The notes under the pieces are model-generated. The model was not told where the DNA came from. It did not search any database and was given only the letters and a program-made list of their open reading frames with translations. Source: Sphingomonadaceae bacterium (GTDB lineage: Bacteria > Pseudomonadota > Alphaproteobacteria > Sphingomonadales > Sphingomonadaceae). Taken from it: a stretch of 64,000 bases of DNA. Location of the stretch: contig JAJUHA010000006.1 in assembly GCA_029268145.1 (NCBI GenBank), forward strand, positions 37,203-101,202, written 5' to 3'. The position numbers and the translations under genes are program-made. Position 1 is the stretch's first letter, and each line of letters begins with the position of its first letter. Of this stretch, positions 7,669 through 16,686 are shown piece after piece.

Positions 7669-9645
7669 ATGACCGATCTCTTCGCTGCGCACGGGCACGA
7701 CCCGTCCGGCTATGATGCCCACCAGATCGAGGTGCTCGAGGGGCTGGAGCCGGTCCGGCGGCGGCCGGGCATGTATGTCGGCGGCACCGATTCGCGGGCG
7801 CTGCATCATCTCGCCGCCGAAGTCCTCGACAATGCGATGGACGAAGCCGTGGCCGGCCACGCCACCCGGATCGAAGTGGCGCTCGAGGCCGATGGCACGC
7901 TCGCCATCACCGACAATGGCCGCGGCATCCCGGTCGATCCGCACCCGCGCTTCCCCGACCGCTCGGCGCTCGAGGTCATCCTCACCATGCTGCACTCGGG
8001 CGGGAAATTCTCGGGCAAGGCCTATCAGACCGCCGGCGGGCTCCATGGTGTCGGCATCTCGGTCGTCAACGCGCTCTCGGAATCGCTCGAGGTCGAGGTG
8101 GCCCGCAACCGCACCCTCTATCGCCAGCGCTTCGCCCGCGGCGTGCCGCTTGCCCCGCTCGAGGAGGTGGGGCCGGCGCCATCGCGCCGCGGCACCCTGG
8201 TCCGCTTCCGCCCCGATCCCGAGATCTTCGGCGCGGGCGCGCGCTTCGCCCCCGAGCGGCTGTGGCGGCTGGCGCGCAGCAAGGCCTATCTCTTCGGCGG
8301 AGTCGAGATCCGCTGGCGCTGCGCGCCCGCCCTTGCCCGGGACGGCGTGCCGGAGAGCCAGACCTTCCTCTTCCCCGGCGGGCTCGCCGACCATCTGGCC
8401 GAGGCGGTCGCGGGCGAGGCGACGGTCACCATCGCTCCCTTCGTCGGCCGGGTCGCCTTCGCCGACAACCAGGGCCAGGTGGAGTGGGCGGTCCACTGGA
8501 CGGTTGCCGGAGACGGCCAGGCGAGCTGGTACTGCAACACCATCCCCACCCCCGACGGCGGCACCCACGAGGCCGGCTTCCGCGCCGCGGTCGTGAAATC
8601 GCTGAGGGCCTTCGCCGGTCTGACCGGGCAGCGGAAGGCAGCGGAACTTTCCGCCGACGATGCGCTTTCGGGGGCGATCGTGATGCTTTCGCTGTTCATC
8701 CGCGAGCCGCAGTTCCAGTCCCAGACGAAGGACCGGCTGACCTCGCCCGAGGCGGCCCGCCTGGTCGAGGGCGCGATCCGCGACATGCTCGACCACTGGC
8801 TCGCGGAGGATCAGGAGCGCGGCCGGGCGCTGCTTGCCCATGTGCTCGAGCGGATGGAGGAGCGGCTCGCCCGCCGCCAGGCCCGCGAGGTCTCGCGCAA
8901 GACGGCGGTGCAGCGCCGCGCGCTCCGGCTTCCGGGCAAGCTCACGGACTGCGTGCGCCAGGAGGCGGAAGGCACCGAGCTGTTCATCGTCGAGGGGGAC
9001 TCCGCCGGCGGCTCGGCCAAGCAGGCGCGCGATCGCCAGACCCAGGCGGTGCTGCCGATCCGCGGCAAGATCCTGAACGTCGCCTCCGCCGCGGTCGCCA
9101 AGGTGCGCGACAACCAGGAACTGGCCGATCTTGCGCTCGCGCTCGGCTGCGGCACGCGGGAGCGCTTCGACCTTGCGGCGCTGCGCTACGAGCGGGTCAT
9201 CATCATGACCGACGCCGACGTGGATGGCGCCCACATCGCGACGCTGCTCATGACCTTCTTCTTCCGCGAGATGCCGGGCCTCGTCGGCGCTGGCCGGCTG
9301 TTCCTCGCCCAGCCGCCGCTCTTCCGGCTGACGGCCGGCAGCGAGAGCGTCTACGCCCGCGACGAGGCCGAGCGGGACCGGCTGCTCTCCACGCGCTACC
9401 GGGGGCGGAAGGTGGAGGTGGGGCGGTTCAAGGGCCTTGGCGAGATGCTGCCCTCCCAGCTGCGCGAGACCACGATGGACCCGGCGAAGCGCACCCTCAT
9501 CCGGGTGACGCTGCCGCCCACCCACCAGCAGCAGCATGCCGTGCGCGACCTCGTCGACCGGCTGATGGGCCGGGTGCCCGAGCACCGCTTCGCCTTCATC
9601 CAGGCCAATGCCGCAAGCGTCGGGGCCGAGGCGATCGACGCCTGA
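7669..9645 (+). CDS. parE: DNA topoisomerase IV subunit B
   Basis: ParE is the ATPase subunit of topoisomerase IV, which decatenates daughter chromosomes. The 658-residue product (starting MTDLFAAHGHDPSGYDAHQIE) shows the GHKL ATP-binding motifs NAMDEAVAGH, DNGRGIPVD and QTAGGLHGVGISVVNAL. It also has the Toprim motifs EGDSAGGSA and DADVDGAHI, and the C-terminal RFKGLGEM. The early text MYVGGTDSRALHHLA is ParE-like rather than GyrB-like, and there is no GyrB-type insertion. The frame is open far upstream, but ATG 7669 gives the family N-terminus. The gene stands between the porin (divergent) and a TPR gene that begins 37 bp downstream. Confidence 0.94.
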   Translation: MTDLFAAHGHDPSGYDAHQIEVLEGLEPVRRRPGMYVGGTDSRALHHLAAEVLDNAMDEAVAGHATRIEVALEADGTLAITDNGRGIPVDPHPRFPDRSALEVILTMLHSGGKFSGKAYQTAGGLHGVGISVVNALSESLEVEVARNRTLYRQRFARGVPLAPLEEVGPAPSRRGTLVRFRPDPEIFGAGARFAPERLWRLARSKAYLFGGVEIRWRCAPALARDGVPESQTFLFPGGLADHLAEAVAGEATVTIAPFVGRVAFADNQGQVEWAVHWTVAGDGQASWYCNTIPTPDGGTHEAGFRAAVVKSLRAFAGLTGQRKAAELSADDALSGAIVMLSLFIREPQFQSQTKDRLTSPEAARLVEGAIRDMLDHWLAEDQERGRALLAHVLERMEERLARRQAREVSRKTAVQRRALRLPGKLTDCVRQEAEGTELFIVEGDSAGGSAKQARDRQTQAVLPIRGKILNVASAAVAKVRDNQELADLALALGCGTRERFDLAALRYERVIIMTDADVDGAHIATLLMTFFFREMPGLVGAGRLFLAQPPLFRLTAGSESVYARDEAERDRLLSTRYRGRKVEVGRFKGLGEMLPSQLRETTMDPAKRTLIRVTLPPTHQQQHAVRDLVDRLMGRVPEHRFAFIQANAASVGAEAIDA

Positions 9646-9682
9646 GGCATCGGGCCTCTTCCGCGCTGCGCTGCGCTCGGGC

Positions 9683-11446
9683 ATGGTGGTGGCGATGCTG
9701 CCCGCCCTCCTCCTCCTTGCCGCCCTGCTGGCGCCCGGGCCCGCAGCGGCCACGGCCCAGCAGGATGCCGCGCTGGCCGCCTATCTGCGCGGCCGGGTGG
9801 CGGCGGGCGCGGACGAGATGGGCCGCGCCGCCGCAAGCTTCGGCCTGGCCCTGGCCGCCGAGCGCGCCGTGCCCGAGGTGCGGCTGAACGCCTTCGAGAC
9901 TGCGCTGGTGTCCGGGGATCTGCGGACCATGGCGCAGCTCGCAGACGCGCTGGCCGCTGCGCCGGCCGAACCGGGAACGCCCTCGCGCTTCGGCTTCAAC
10001 GAGTCCGTCGTCGCCCTCGCCCGGGCGAGCGTGGCGGCATCCGCGCGCGACTGGCGCGCCTTCGATTCGGCCCGCGCGACCTTCCGCGACCCGATGACGG
10101 GCGGAACCCCCGTCATCTCGACCCTGCTCGATGCCTGGAGCGCTGCCGCCCGCGGCCGCTTCGACGAGGCGCTCGCGCGGCTGCCGGCGGACGAGCCGAA
10201 CCCGCTCGCCCGCTCCTACTTCCTCGAGCATCGCGGCCATGTGCTGGCGCTGGCGCGGCGCTGGGGCGAGGCGGCCGACGTCTATGGCCGGATCGTCGCC
10301 GCCGAGGGCGCCAATGTGCCGAGGCTCCGGCTGCAGGCCGCGGCAGCCGCCCTCGAGGCGGCCCGCGCCGAGCCCGCCGGCGCCTCCGCGTGGCGGGAGA
10401 AGGCCATCCTGCTGCTGGCCGGCGGCCCCCGGGGCGATCCGCTGCTCACGGATGCCCGCGCCCGGCTTGCGGCGTCTCCCGGCCTCGACGGGCGGCGGCT
10501 CGGCGGCCTCGTCCTTTCGGCGGGCGATGGCCTTGCGCTCATGTTCCTCCGCCTCGCCGTCGACGCCAGCCGCGAGCGGCCGCACCCGGCCTCGCTCGCC
10601 TTCGCCCGCTTCGCGACGATCGTCGCGCCGCAGATGGCGGAGACCTGGCTGATCGCCGGGGACATGCTCGGCCGGCATGGCCTCGCCGACCTTGCGCTTG
10701 CCGCGTTCGACCGGGTCGGCCCCGGCCCCTACGCGCGGACGGCGCGGGTCCGCCGCGGGCAGGTCCTGGCCGAGTCCGGCGACAGGGCCGGCGCGCTGGC
10801 GCTGTTCCGCGCGCTCGCCGCCGAGCCTGGCGCGGGGTTCGAGGACTGGGTGCGGGTGAGCGATGTCGAGCGCGAGATGGACGACCATGCCGCCGCGGCT
10901 GCGAGCCTCGGGCGGGCGATCGCCCTGCTGCCCGACCCGACGGCGCCGGACACGGCGTGGGTCTGGTTCCTGCGCGGCTCGGCGCATGAGCAGGCCGGCG
11001 ACTGGGCGGCTGCCGAGCCCGACCTGCGGCGCGCGGTCGAGCTTCAGGGCGACAATGCCATCTTCCTCAACTATCTGGGCTATTCGCTTCTCGACCGGAA
11101 GCTGGCGCTCGACGAGGCGGACGCGCTCATCGCCCGCGCCTTCAAGGCCGCGCCCGACAATGGCGCGATCATCGACTCCATGGGCTGGTCGAAGTTCGTC
11201 CGCGGCCGCTATGCCGAGGCGGTCGAGCTCCTCGAGCAGGCGCGCGCCGCCGAGCCTGCCGACCCGACGGTCGCCGACCATCTCGGCGATGCGCTCTGGC
11301 GGGTCGGCCGCCGGATCGAGGCGCGCCACGCCTGGGCATCGGCGCTTACCCTCGAGCCCGACGACCGGCTGCGCCGGTCGCTCGAGCGCAAGCTTGCCGT
11401 CGGCCTCGATCTTGCCGCGGCCGACCGCGCGCTCGCCCGCCGCTGA
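9683..11446 (+). CDS. Exported tetratricopeptide-repeat protein
   Basis: This 587-residue protein has an N-terminal signal sequence (MVVAMLPALLLLAALLAPGPAAATAQQ) and many TPR-like helical pairs. The C-terminal repeats are clearest: DNAIFLNYLGYSLLDRKLALDEADAL, then DNGAIIDSMGWSKFVRGRYAEAVELLEQA, then PTVADHLGDALWRVGRRIEARHAW. These are characteristic of the alphaproteobacterial periplasmic TPR proteins near ispE. The start is uncertain: ATG 9683 or 9695 both give the signal peptide, and there is no clear ribosome binding site. It probably acts as a scaffold at the envelope. ispE starts 9 bp downstream, suggesting cotranscription. Confidence 0.85.
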   Translation: MVVAMLPALLLLAALLAPGPAAATAQQDAALAAYLRGRVAAGADEMGRAAASFGLALAAERAVPEVRLNAFETALVSGDLRTMAQLADALAAAPAEPGTPSRFGFNESVVALARASVAASARDWRAFDSARATFRDPMTGGTPVISTLLDAWSAAARGRFDEALARLPADEPNPLARSYFLEHRGHVLALARRWGEAADVYGRIVAAEGANVPRLRLQAAAAALEAARAEPAGASAWREKAILLLAGGPRGDPLLTDARARLAASPGLDGRRLGGLVLSAGDGLALMFLRLAVDASRERPHPASLAFARFATIVAPQMAETWLIAGDMLGRHGLADLALAAFDRVGPGPYARTARVRRGQVLAESGDRAGALALFRALAAEPGAGFEDWVRVSDVEREMDDHAAAAASLGRAIALLPDPTAPDTAWVWFLRGSAHEQAGDWAAAEPDLRRAVELQGDNAIFLNYLGYSLLDRKLALDEADALIARAFKAAPDNGAIIDSMGWSKFVRGRYAEAVELLEQARAAEPADPTVADHLGDALWRVGRRIEARHAWASALTLEPDDRLRRSLERKLAVGLDLAAADRALARR

Positions 11447-11455
11447 CGGCCGGCC

Positions 11456-12280
11456 ATGACCCGGTTCGTCGAGGCGGCGCCCGCCAAGGTCAATCTTGCG
11501 CTCCATGTCCGCGCCCGCCTGCCCGATGGCTACCACGCGCTCGAGACCCTGTTCGCCTTCACCCGCTTCGGCGACCGGCTCGAGGCCGAGCCTGCCGATG
11601 ACTGGGCGCTCGACGTCACCGGCGCGACGGCAGGGGCGGCCGGCCCGGAGGCGGACAATCTCGTGCTGCGCGCCGCGCGGGCCTTCGCCGAGGCGAGCGG
11701 CAGCCGGGCACGCTTCCGCTTCCGCCTCGAGAAGCGGATCCCCGTGGCGGCGGGCCTCGGCGGTGGCAGCGCCGACGCCGCGGCCACGCTGCGGTTGCTC
11801 GACCGCGCCTGCGGCACGGGCCTCGGCCCCGCCGGGCTCGGCGCGATCGCAGCCGGGCTGGGGGCCGATGTGCCGGCGTGCGTGGCGAGCGTGACGGCAC
11901 GCGGCGAGGGACGGGGCGAGCGGCTGACCCCTTCCTCCTCCCGCGCCGGGACGCCGATCCTTCTGGTCAACCCCGGCGTGCCCGTGCCGACCGGCCCGGT
12001 GTTCCGGGCCTGGGACGGGGTGGACCGCGGGCCGCTCGGTGACGATCCGGAGACGGGGCGCAACGATCTCGAAGCCGCCGCGATCGGCCTTGCGCCCGTC
12101 ATCGCCGAGGTCCTCGCCTTCCTGCGCGGGCTGCCGGGCGCGCGCCTGGTGCGGATGAGCGGCTCGGGCGCGACCTGCTTTGCCCTTGGTGTCCGGAGGG
12201 CGCAGGTGCCGAAGGGCTGGTGGAGCGCTGCGACCGAGCTGGTCGAGGGGCCGCCGGCCGTTCCCGCGCCCGCAGCCTAG
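11456..12280 (+). CDS. ispE: 4-(cytidine 5'-diphospho)-2-C-methyl-D-erythritol kinase
   Basis: IspE phosphorylates CDP-methylerythritol in the MEP pathway for isoprenoid precursors. The 274-residue GHMP kinase shows the N-terminal APAKVNLALHV, the ATP-binding glycine loop PVAAGLGGGSADAAATLRLL and the C-terminal GSGATCFAL. Its length is normal. It ends convergently, overlapping the stop of the minus-strand gene by 4 bp. Confidence 0.95.
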   Translation: MTRFVEAAPAKVNLALHVRARLPDGYHALETLFAFTRFGDRLEAEPADDWALDVTGATAGAAGPEADNLVLRAARAFAEASGSRARFRFRLEKRIPVAAGLGGGSADAAATLRLLDRACGTGLGPAGLGAIAAGLGADVPACVASVTARGEGRGERLTPSSSRAGTPILLVNPGVPVPTGPVFRAWDGVDRGPLGDDPETGRNDLEAAAIGLAPVIAEVLAFLRGLPGARLVRMSGSGATCFALGVRRAQVPKGWWSAATELVEGPPAVPAPAA

Positions 12281-12666
12281 GCGGCGGCGAGCGCGTCGGC
12301 CACCCGCGTGGCCGCCTGCCACAGGCGGGCCCGCGCGGCCTGGTCCAGCATGTCCCTGGCGATCCGGTCGGCCTCGGCCCGGTCGCCTTCGGCCGCTGCG
12401 GCGAGCAGGCCGAGCAGGATCGATTCGTCGGGCGAAAGGGTGGCCGCGCAGGGCGGGAAGACCAGCATCGGCTCCGGCCAGAGGGCGACGGCCATGTCCA
12501 TGAAGGCGGCAAAGGCCGGCACCGCCGGCCCGAGCAGGGGCGTGACCATGGGCCGGGGATTGGCCCTTCGGCAGGCCATCAGCACCCAGAAGCGCAGGGC
12601 CCGGGTGAGCCGGGCGGTGGGCGTGGCTTCGGGATGGACGGGCAGGGGTGCGAATCGGCTGAGCAA
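12277..12666 (-). CDS. Small conserved-looking protein of unknown function, possibly iron-regulated
   Basis: A 129-residue cytoplasmic protein is predicted, with two short cysteine-containing segments (VLMACRRANPRP and FPPCAATLSPDE) and a helical C-terminus (AEADRIARDMLDQAARARLWQAA). I do not recognise a family. I chose TTG 12666 because AGGAGG stands seven bases before it. An ATG at 12693 in the same frame lies three bases from the Fur-like box and has no ribosome binding site. The box at 12697-12711 sits about 30-45 bp upstream of the chosen start, suggesting repression by Fur under iron sufficiency. The gene follows the AAA+ ATPase gene on the same strand. Confidence 0.7.
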   Translation of the reverse strand: MLSRFAPLPVHPEATPTARLTRALRFWVLMACRRANPRPMVTPLLGPAVPAFAAFMDMAVALWPEPMLVFPPCAATLSPDESILLGLLAAAAEGDRAEADRIARDMLDQAARARLWQAATRVADALAAA

Positions 12667-12696
12667 GCGGCGGCCTCCTTCCGCCTCCGGCATTAA

Positions 12697-12711
12697 TGCG
12701 AATGACTCTCA
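12697..12711 (-). promoter_or_regulatory. Fur-box-like site
   Basis: On the minus strand the bases read TGAGAGTCATTCGCA, matching 13 of 15 positions of the 7-1-7 Fur consensus TGAGAATCATTCTCA. It lies between the ATPase stop (12713) and the small unknown gene. The match is seen; Fur binding is inferred. Confidence 0.55.
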
Positions 12712-12712
12712 G

Positions 12713-13534
12713 TTACAAGCCAGCTTCCAGCCGGGTCAGCACCTCGGTCCGGTAGTGCCACGCCGTGCGCCCCGACCGGCCGCCCCGCGCCAGCGCGAAG
12801 GCCAGCGCATCACCCTCGTCGAGCGGCAGCCCCTCGGCCGCCAGATAGCCCCGGCACATGGCGAGATACTGGTCCTGGCTGGCGGCGTGGAACCCGAGCA
12901 CCAGGCCGAACCGGTCGGTGAGCGCGACCGCGTCGTCCTCGGCATCGCGGGCGTGGCGGGCGCCGGCCTCGGCCTCCCGGCGGTGGAGGTGGCGATGGTT
13001 GGACGTGACCGCGAGCCGGACCTGTGCCGGCCGGGCGGCGACTCCGCCGTCGAGCAGCGAGCGCAGCGCCCGGGCGCGATCGTCAAGGGCGTCGAAGGCG
13101 ATGTCGTCGACGAAGACGAGGAAGGGCCCCGGCGCCGGCGCCAGCCGGGCGAACAGCGCCGGAAGCGTGGCAAGCGCGCTCGCCGGAGTCTCGACCAGCG
13201 CGAGCCGGCAGGCGCGCGCCAGGCTGCGCACCAGCGCCGACTTCCCCATGCCGCGCGCGCCCCACAGCAGCATGTCGTGCGCCGGGCCGCCGCGCGCGAG
13301 GCTCGCGAGATTGCGGCGGAGCGCCGCCACCTGGGCATCGACACCCACGAAGCGGTCGAGCGGCACCGTGGAAGCCGGCGGGACGGCGACGAGGTGCCGC
13401 CCGTCCCACCGCATGGCTTCTGCCGTTTCCGGGTCGGCCTCGGCGACGGCTGCAGGCGCGAGCCGCTCGAGCGCGGCGGCCACGCGCGCAAGGAGCGCCG
13501 GCAGGGCCGCTTCCGCATCGGTCAGGTCCCTCAT
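12713..13534 (-). CDS. AAA+ ATPase, DUF815 family
   Basis: This 273-residue cytoplasmic ATPase of the DUF815 family has Walker A in LLWGARGMGKSALVRSL (about residues 90-106), Walker B-like FLVFVDDIAFDALDD, and sensor-1-like VRLAVTSNHRH. The role of the family is not established; it is common in alphaproteobacteria. ATG 13534 follows AAAAGGGAAG at suitable distance and gives the family N-terminus. It is divergent from yajC (72 bp between starts). Confidence 0.88.
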   Translation of the reverse strand: MRDLTDAEAALPALLARVAAALERLAPAAVAEADPETAEAMRWDGRHLVAVPPASTVPLDRFVGVDAQVAALRRNLASLARGGPAHDMLLWGARGMGKSALVRSLARACRLALVETPASALATLPALFARLAPAPGPFLVFVDDIAFDALDDRARALRSLLDGGVAARPAQVRLAVTSNHRHLHRREAEAGARHARDAEDDAVALTDRFGLVLGFHAASQDQYLAMCRGYLAAEGLPLDEGDALAFALARGGRSGRTAWHYRTEVLTRLEAGL

Positions 13535-13606
13535 CCGCGCTTCCCTTTTGAAAATCGGCAACGGCCGGTGTAAGGCCCCCGCTTTCCCACCCGTGAAGAG
13601 AGCTTC

Positions 13607-13954
13607 ATGTTCGCATCTCCTGCCTTTGCGCAAGCCGCAGCGGGCCCCGCCGGGGGCGCGGGCGCCTTCCTCATCCAGGTCGTGCCGCTCGTCCTCCTCT
13701 TCGTCATCTTCTGGTTCCTCATCATCCGCCCGCAGCAGAAGCGCATGAAGGAGCACCGCGACATGGTCGCGGCCGTCAAGCGCGGGGATGAGGTGGTGAC
13801 CGGCGGCGGCCTCATCGGCAAGGTCACCAAGGTGACCGACAGCGATGTCGAGATCGAGCTGGCCCCCAATGTCCGGGTCCGCGCGGTCAAGACCACCCTG
13901 TCCTCGGTGACGCCCAGGGGTGCACCCGCCGCCGCCAGCGACGCGAAGGCCTGA
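13607..13954 (+). CDS. yajC: Preprotein translocase subunit YajC
   Basis: YajC is a small accessory subunit of the SecDF-YajC complex at the inner membrane. The 115-residue product has one transmembrane helix (VVPLVLLFVIFWFLIIRPQQ) followed by the family's cytoplasmic domain with the RPQQKRMKEHRDMVAAVKRGDEV motif region. It is preceded by a GAAGAGAG ribosome binding site. It starts the yajC-secD-secF operon, with secD nine bases downstream. Confidence 0.95.
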   Translation: MFASPAFAQAAAGPAGGAGAFLIQVVPLVLLFVIFWFLIIRPQQKRMKEHRDMVAAVKRGDEVVTGGGLIGKVTKVTDSDVEIELAPNVRVRAVKTTLSSVTPRGAPAAASDAKA

Positions 13955-13963
13955 CGCCTGCCC

Positions 13964-15556
13964 ATGCTCGAATTCTCCCGCCCGCAGCTGCTCGGGATCC
14001 TCGGCATCCTGCTTGCCGGGTTCCTCTTCGCCCTGCCCAACTTCCTTCCGGCCGGCGTGGTGGCGCAGTTCCCCTCCTGGGTTCCCGGCGGCCAGCTCAA
14101 CCTCGGCCTCGATCTGCGGGGCGGATCGCACATCCTGCTCGAGGCCGACCCGGCCGATGTCCGCCGCCAGCGGCTCGAGATCCTCGAGGAGACGGTGCGC
14201 GCCGAGCTGCGCCAGGCGGACGGCGGCCCGATCCGCGTGACCGACCTTGGCACCCGCAGCGGCGCCGTCACCTTCACGGTTCGCGATCCGGCCGATCTCG
14301 ACCGCGCCGTCGAGCTGATGCGCAACCTCTCCCGCCCGGTCGGCGGCCTGACCGGCCAGCGGAGCTTCGACGTCGAGGTGCGCGATGGCGCGCGGATCCT
14401 GCTCACGCCGACGGCAGCCGGCCTTGCCGCCGAGACCGACAGCGCGATGGCGCAGGCCGTCGAGGTCATCCGCCGCCGGATCGACGAGCTCGGCACCCGC
14501 GAGCCTACCATCGTCCGCCAGGGCGCCAACCGGATCGTCGTCCAGGTGCCGGGCCTGCAGGATCCGGACCAGCTCAAGGCGCTCATCGGCAAGACCGCGC
14601 GGCTCGAGTTCAAGCTGGTCGACGTCGAGGCCGACCCGGCTGCGGTCGCGCAGGGGCGGGCGCCGCCGGGCTCGCAGATCCTCCCCTCGGCCGAGGGCCC
14701 GCCCGTCGTCGTCAGGCGCCGGCCGATCGTGACCGGCGACCAGCTGGTCGATGCCCAGCCGAGCTTCCAGGACGGCATTCCGGTCGTGTCCTTCCGGTTC
14801 GATGCCAGCGGCGGCCGGCGCTTCGGCCGGGCGACGCAGGAGAATGTCGGCAAGCCCTTCGCCATCATCCTCGACGGCCAGGTCATCTCGGCGCCGCGGA
14901 TCAACGAGCCGATCCTCGGCGGCTCGGGCATCATCCAGGGCGACTTCACGACCGAAAGCGCGAACGATCTCGCCATCCTGCTGCGCTCGGGCAAGCTTCC
15001 AGTCGAGCTCAAGGTCATCGAGGAGCGCACCGTCGGCCCCGACCTCGGCGCCGATTCGATCCGCGCCGGCGCGATCGCAAGCGGCCTCGCCACGCTTCTC
15101 GTCGCCGCCTTCATGATCATGACCTACGGGCGCTTCGGCGTCTGGTCGGTCATCGCGCTGGTGCTCAACGCGATCCTCATCCTCGGCGTGATGTCGGCGA
15201 TCGGGGCGACGCTCACGCTCCCGGGGATCGCCGGCTTCGTGCTGACCATCGGCGCCGCAGTCGACGCCAATGTCCTCATCAACGAGCGGATCCGCGAGGA
15301 GCTCCGCAAGGGGCGCAAGGTCGTCACTGCAATCGAGACCGGCTATGCCGAGGCCTCGCGCGCCATCTTCGACGCCAATGTCACCAACGTGATCGCTGCC
15401 GTCATCATGTTCCTGCTCGGGTCAGGGCCGGTCAAGGGCTTCGCGGTGGTGCTCATCATCGGGATCGTCACCTCGGTGTTCACCGCCGTCACCGTGACCC
15501 GGCTCATCGTCTCCTGGTGGATCCGGGCCAACCGGCCGCAGGCCATCCTGCTGTGA
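13964..15556 (+). CDS. secD: Protein translocase subunit SecD
   Basis: SecD uses the proton gradient to pull translocating proteins through SecYEG. The 530-residue product has a first membrane helix near the N-terminus, the motif LGLDLRGGSHILLE, the large periplasmic P1 domain, and a C-terminal block of five membrane helices with ADANVLINERIREELRKG. Its length is slightly short of some SecDs but complete. It lies between yajC and secF in an operon. Confidence 0.96.
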   Translation: MLEFSRPQLLGILGILLAGFLFALPNFLPAGVVAQFPSWVPGGQLNLGLDLRGGSHILLEADPADVRRQRLEILEETVRAELRQADGGPIRVTDLGTRSGAVTFTVRDPADLDRAVELMRNLSRPVGGLTGQRSFDVEVRDGARILLTPTAAGLAAETDSAMAQAVEVIRRRIDELGTREPTIVRQGANRIVVQVPGLQDPDQLKALIGKTARLEFKLVDVEADPAAVAQGRAPPGSQILPSAEGPPVVVRRRPIVTGDQLVDAQPSFQDGIPVVSFRFDASGGRRFGRATQENVGKPFAIILDGQVISAPRINEPILGGSGIIQGDFTTESANDLAILLRSGKLPVELKVIEERTVGPDLGADSIRAGAIASGLATLLVAAFMIMTYGRFGVWSVIALVLNAILILGVMSAIGATLTLPGIAGFVLTIGAAVDANVLINERIREELRKGRKVVTAIETGYAEASRAIFDANVTNVIAAVIMFLLGSGPVKGFAVVLIIGIVTSVFTAVTVTRLIVSWWIRANRPQAILL

Positions 15557-15563
15557 GGGCGCC

Positions 15564-16511
15564 ATGAAACTGCTGAAGCTCGTGCCCGACGGCACCAACA
15601 TCCCGTTCCTCAAGTGGCGCGTGCCGGTGTTTGCCGTGTCGATCGCGCTCATCCTCGCCTCCATCGCGCTCGTCGCGGTGCGCGGCCTCAACTTCGGCGT
15701 CGACTTCGCCGGGGGCCTGATGATCGAGGCGGAGTTCGACCGGCCGATCCCGCTCGATGACCTGCGCGCCGTGGTCAACGCGGCAGTCGCCGGCGACGCG
15801 TCGCTCCAGACCTTCGGCAGCGCCGGGACGGTCTCGATCCGGCTGCCGCTCCCGCCCGGCGACGAGGAGGCCGTGCAGCGCGTGGTCACCACGGTCCAGA
15901 AGGCCGTGGAGGCGCGCTACCCCGAGGTCAGCTTCCGCCGGACCGAGACGGTCTCGGGCAAGGTCTCGGGCGAGCTCATCCGCGACGGGGCGCTGGCCAT
16001 CCTGCTCGCAATGCTCGGAATCTCGATCTACATCTGGTTCCGGTTCGAGTGGCAGTTCGGCGTGGGCGCGCTGTTCGCCCTTGTCCACGACGTCGCCCTC
16101 ACCCTCGGCTTCTTCGCGCTGACCCGGCTCGAGTTCAACCTGAACATCGTGGCCGCCGTGCTCACCATCGTCGGCTACTCGCTCAACGACACCGTCGTCG
16201 TCTACGACCGGATCCGGGAGAATCTGCGCAAGTTCCGCAAGATGGACATCGTCCCCCTGCTCGACCTGTCGGTAAACGAGACGCTCTCGCGAACCATCGT
16301 CACGTCGGTCTCGATGATCCTCGCCCTTGGTGCGCTGGTGCTGTTCGGCGGCGACGTGCTGTTCGGCTTCTCGGTCGCGATGCTGCTCGGGATCGGGATC
16401 GGCACCTATTCCTCGATCTTCATCGGTGCGCCGATCCTGGTGTGGCTGGGCGTTGGCCCGCACAGCTTCGTGCCCGCCGAAGCACCCGGCAGGGCGGAAC
16501 GGGTCAGCTGA
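15564..16511 (+). CDS. secF: Protein translocase subunit SecF
   Basis: SecF pairs with SecD. The 315-residue product shows the GVDFAGGLMIEAEF motif after the first helix, a short periplasmic domain, and the C-terminal helices with YSLNDTVVVYDRIRENLRKFRK. It starts 7 bp after secD and ends with a GC-rich hairpin. Confidence 0.96.
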   Translation: MKLLKLVPDGTNIPFLKWRVPVFAVSIALILASIALVAVRGLNFGVDFAGGLMIEAEFDRPIPLDDLRAVVNAAVAGDASLQTFGSAGTVSIRLPLPPGDEEAVQRVVTTVQKAVEARYPEVSFRRTETVSGKVSGELIRDGALAILLAMLGISIYIWFRFEWQFGVGALFALVHDVALTLGFFALTRLEFNLNIVAAVLTIVGYSLNDTVVVYDRIRENLRKFRKMDIVPLLDLSVNETLSRTIVTSVSMILALGALVLFGGDVLFGFSVAMLLGIGIGTYSSIFIGAPILVWLGVGPHSFVPAEAPGRAERVS

Positions 16512-16537
16512 GCCTCGCGCCCTCGGGGGCTAGAGGC
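16512..16537 (+). terminator. Possible terminator hairpin after secF
   Basis: GCCTC (16512-16516) pairs with GAGGC (16533-16537) around a second GCCC/GGGC stem, directly after the secF stop. There is no T-tract, so the call rests on position and stem strength. Confidence 0.35.
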
Positions 16538-16631
16538 AGCAGGCCGCCAGATAGTTGACCGTCGCCTGGGCGGCCGTGCCGAGCAGGACCGCGCCGACGA
16601 GGAACAGGAGCTTCGCCATGCCGCCCGACAT
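16530..16631 (-). CDS. Possible small membrane peptide
   Basis: A 33-codon frame gives a peptide (MSGGMAKLLFLVGAVLLGTAA...) that is almost entirely one hydrophobic helix with two terminal cysteines before Leu. It lies convergent to secF and inside its presumed terminator. There is no clear ribosome binding site. It could be a real small membrane protein or chance; low confidence. Confidence 0.25.
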   Translation of the reverse strand: MSGGMAKLLFLVGAVLLGTAAQATVNYLAACCL

Positions 16632-16686
16632 GGCGTGCGGCTGCGCCGAAGGCAAGAGCGGGACGCGGCGGGCGCCGGTGCGCGGC

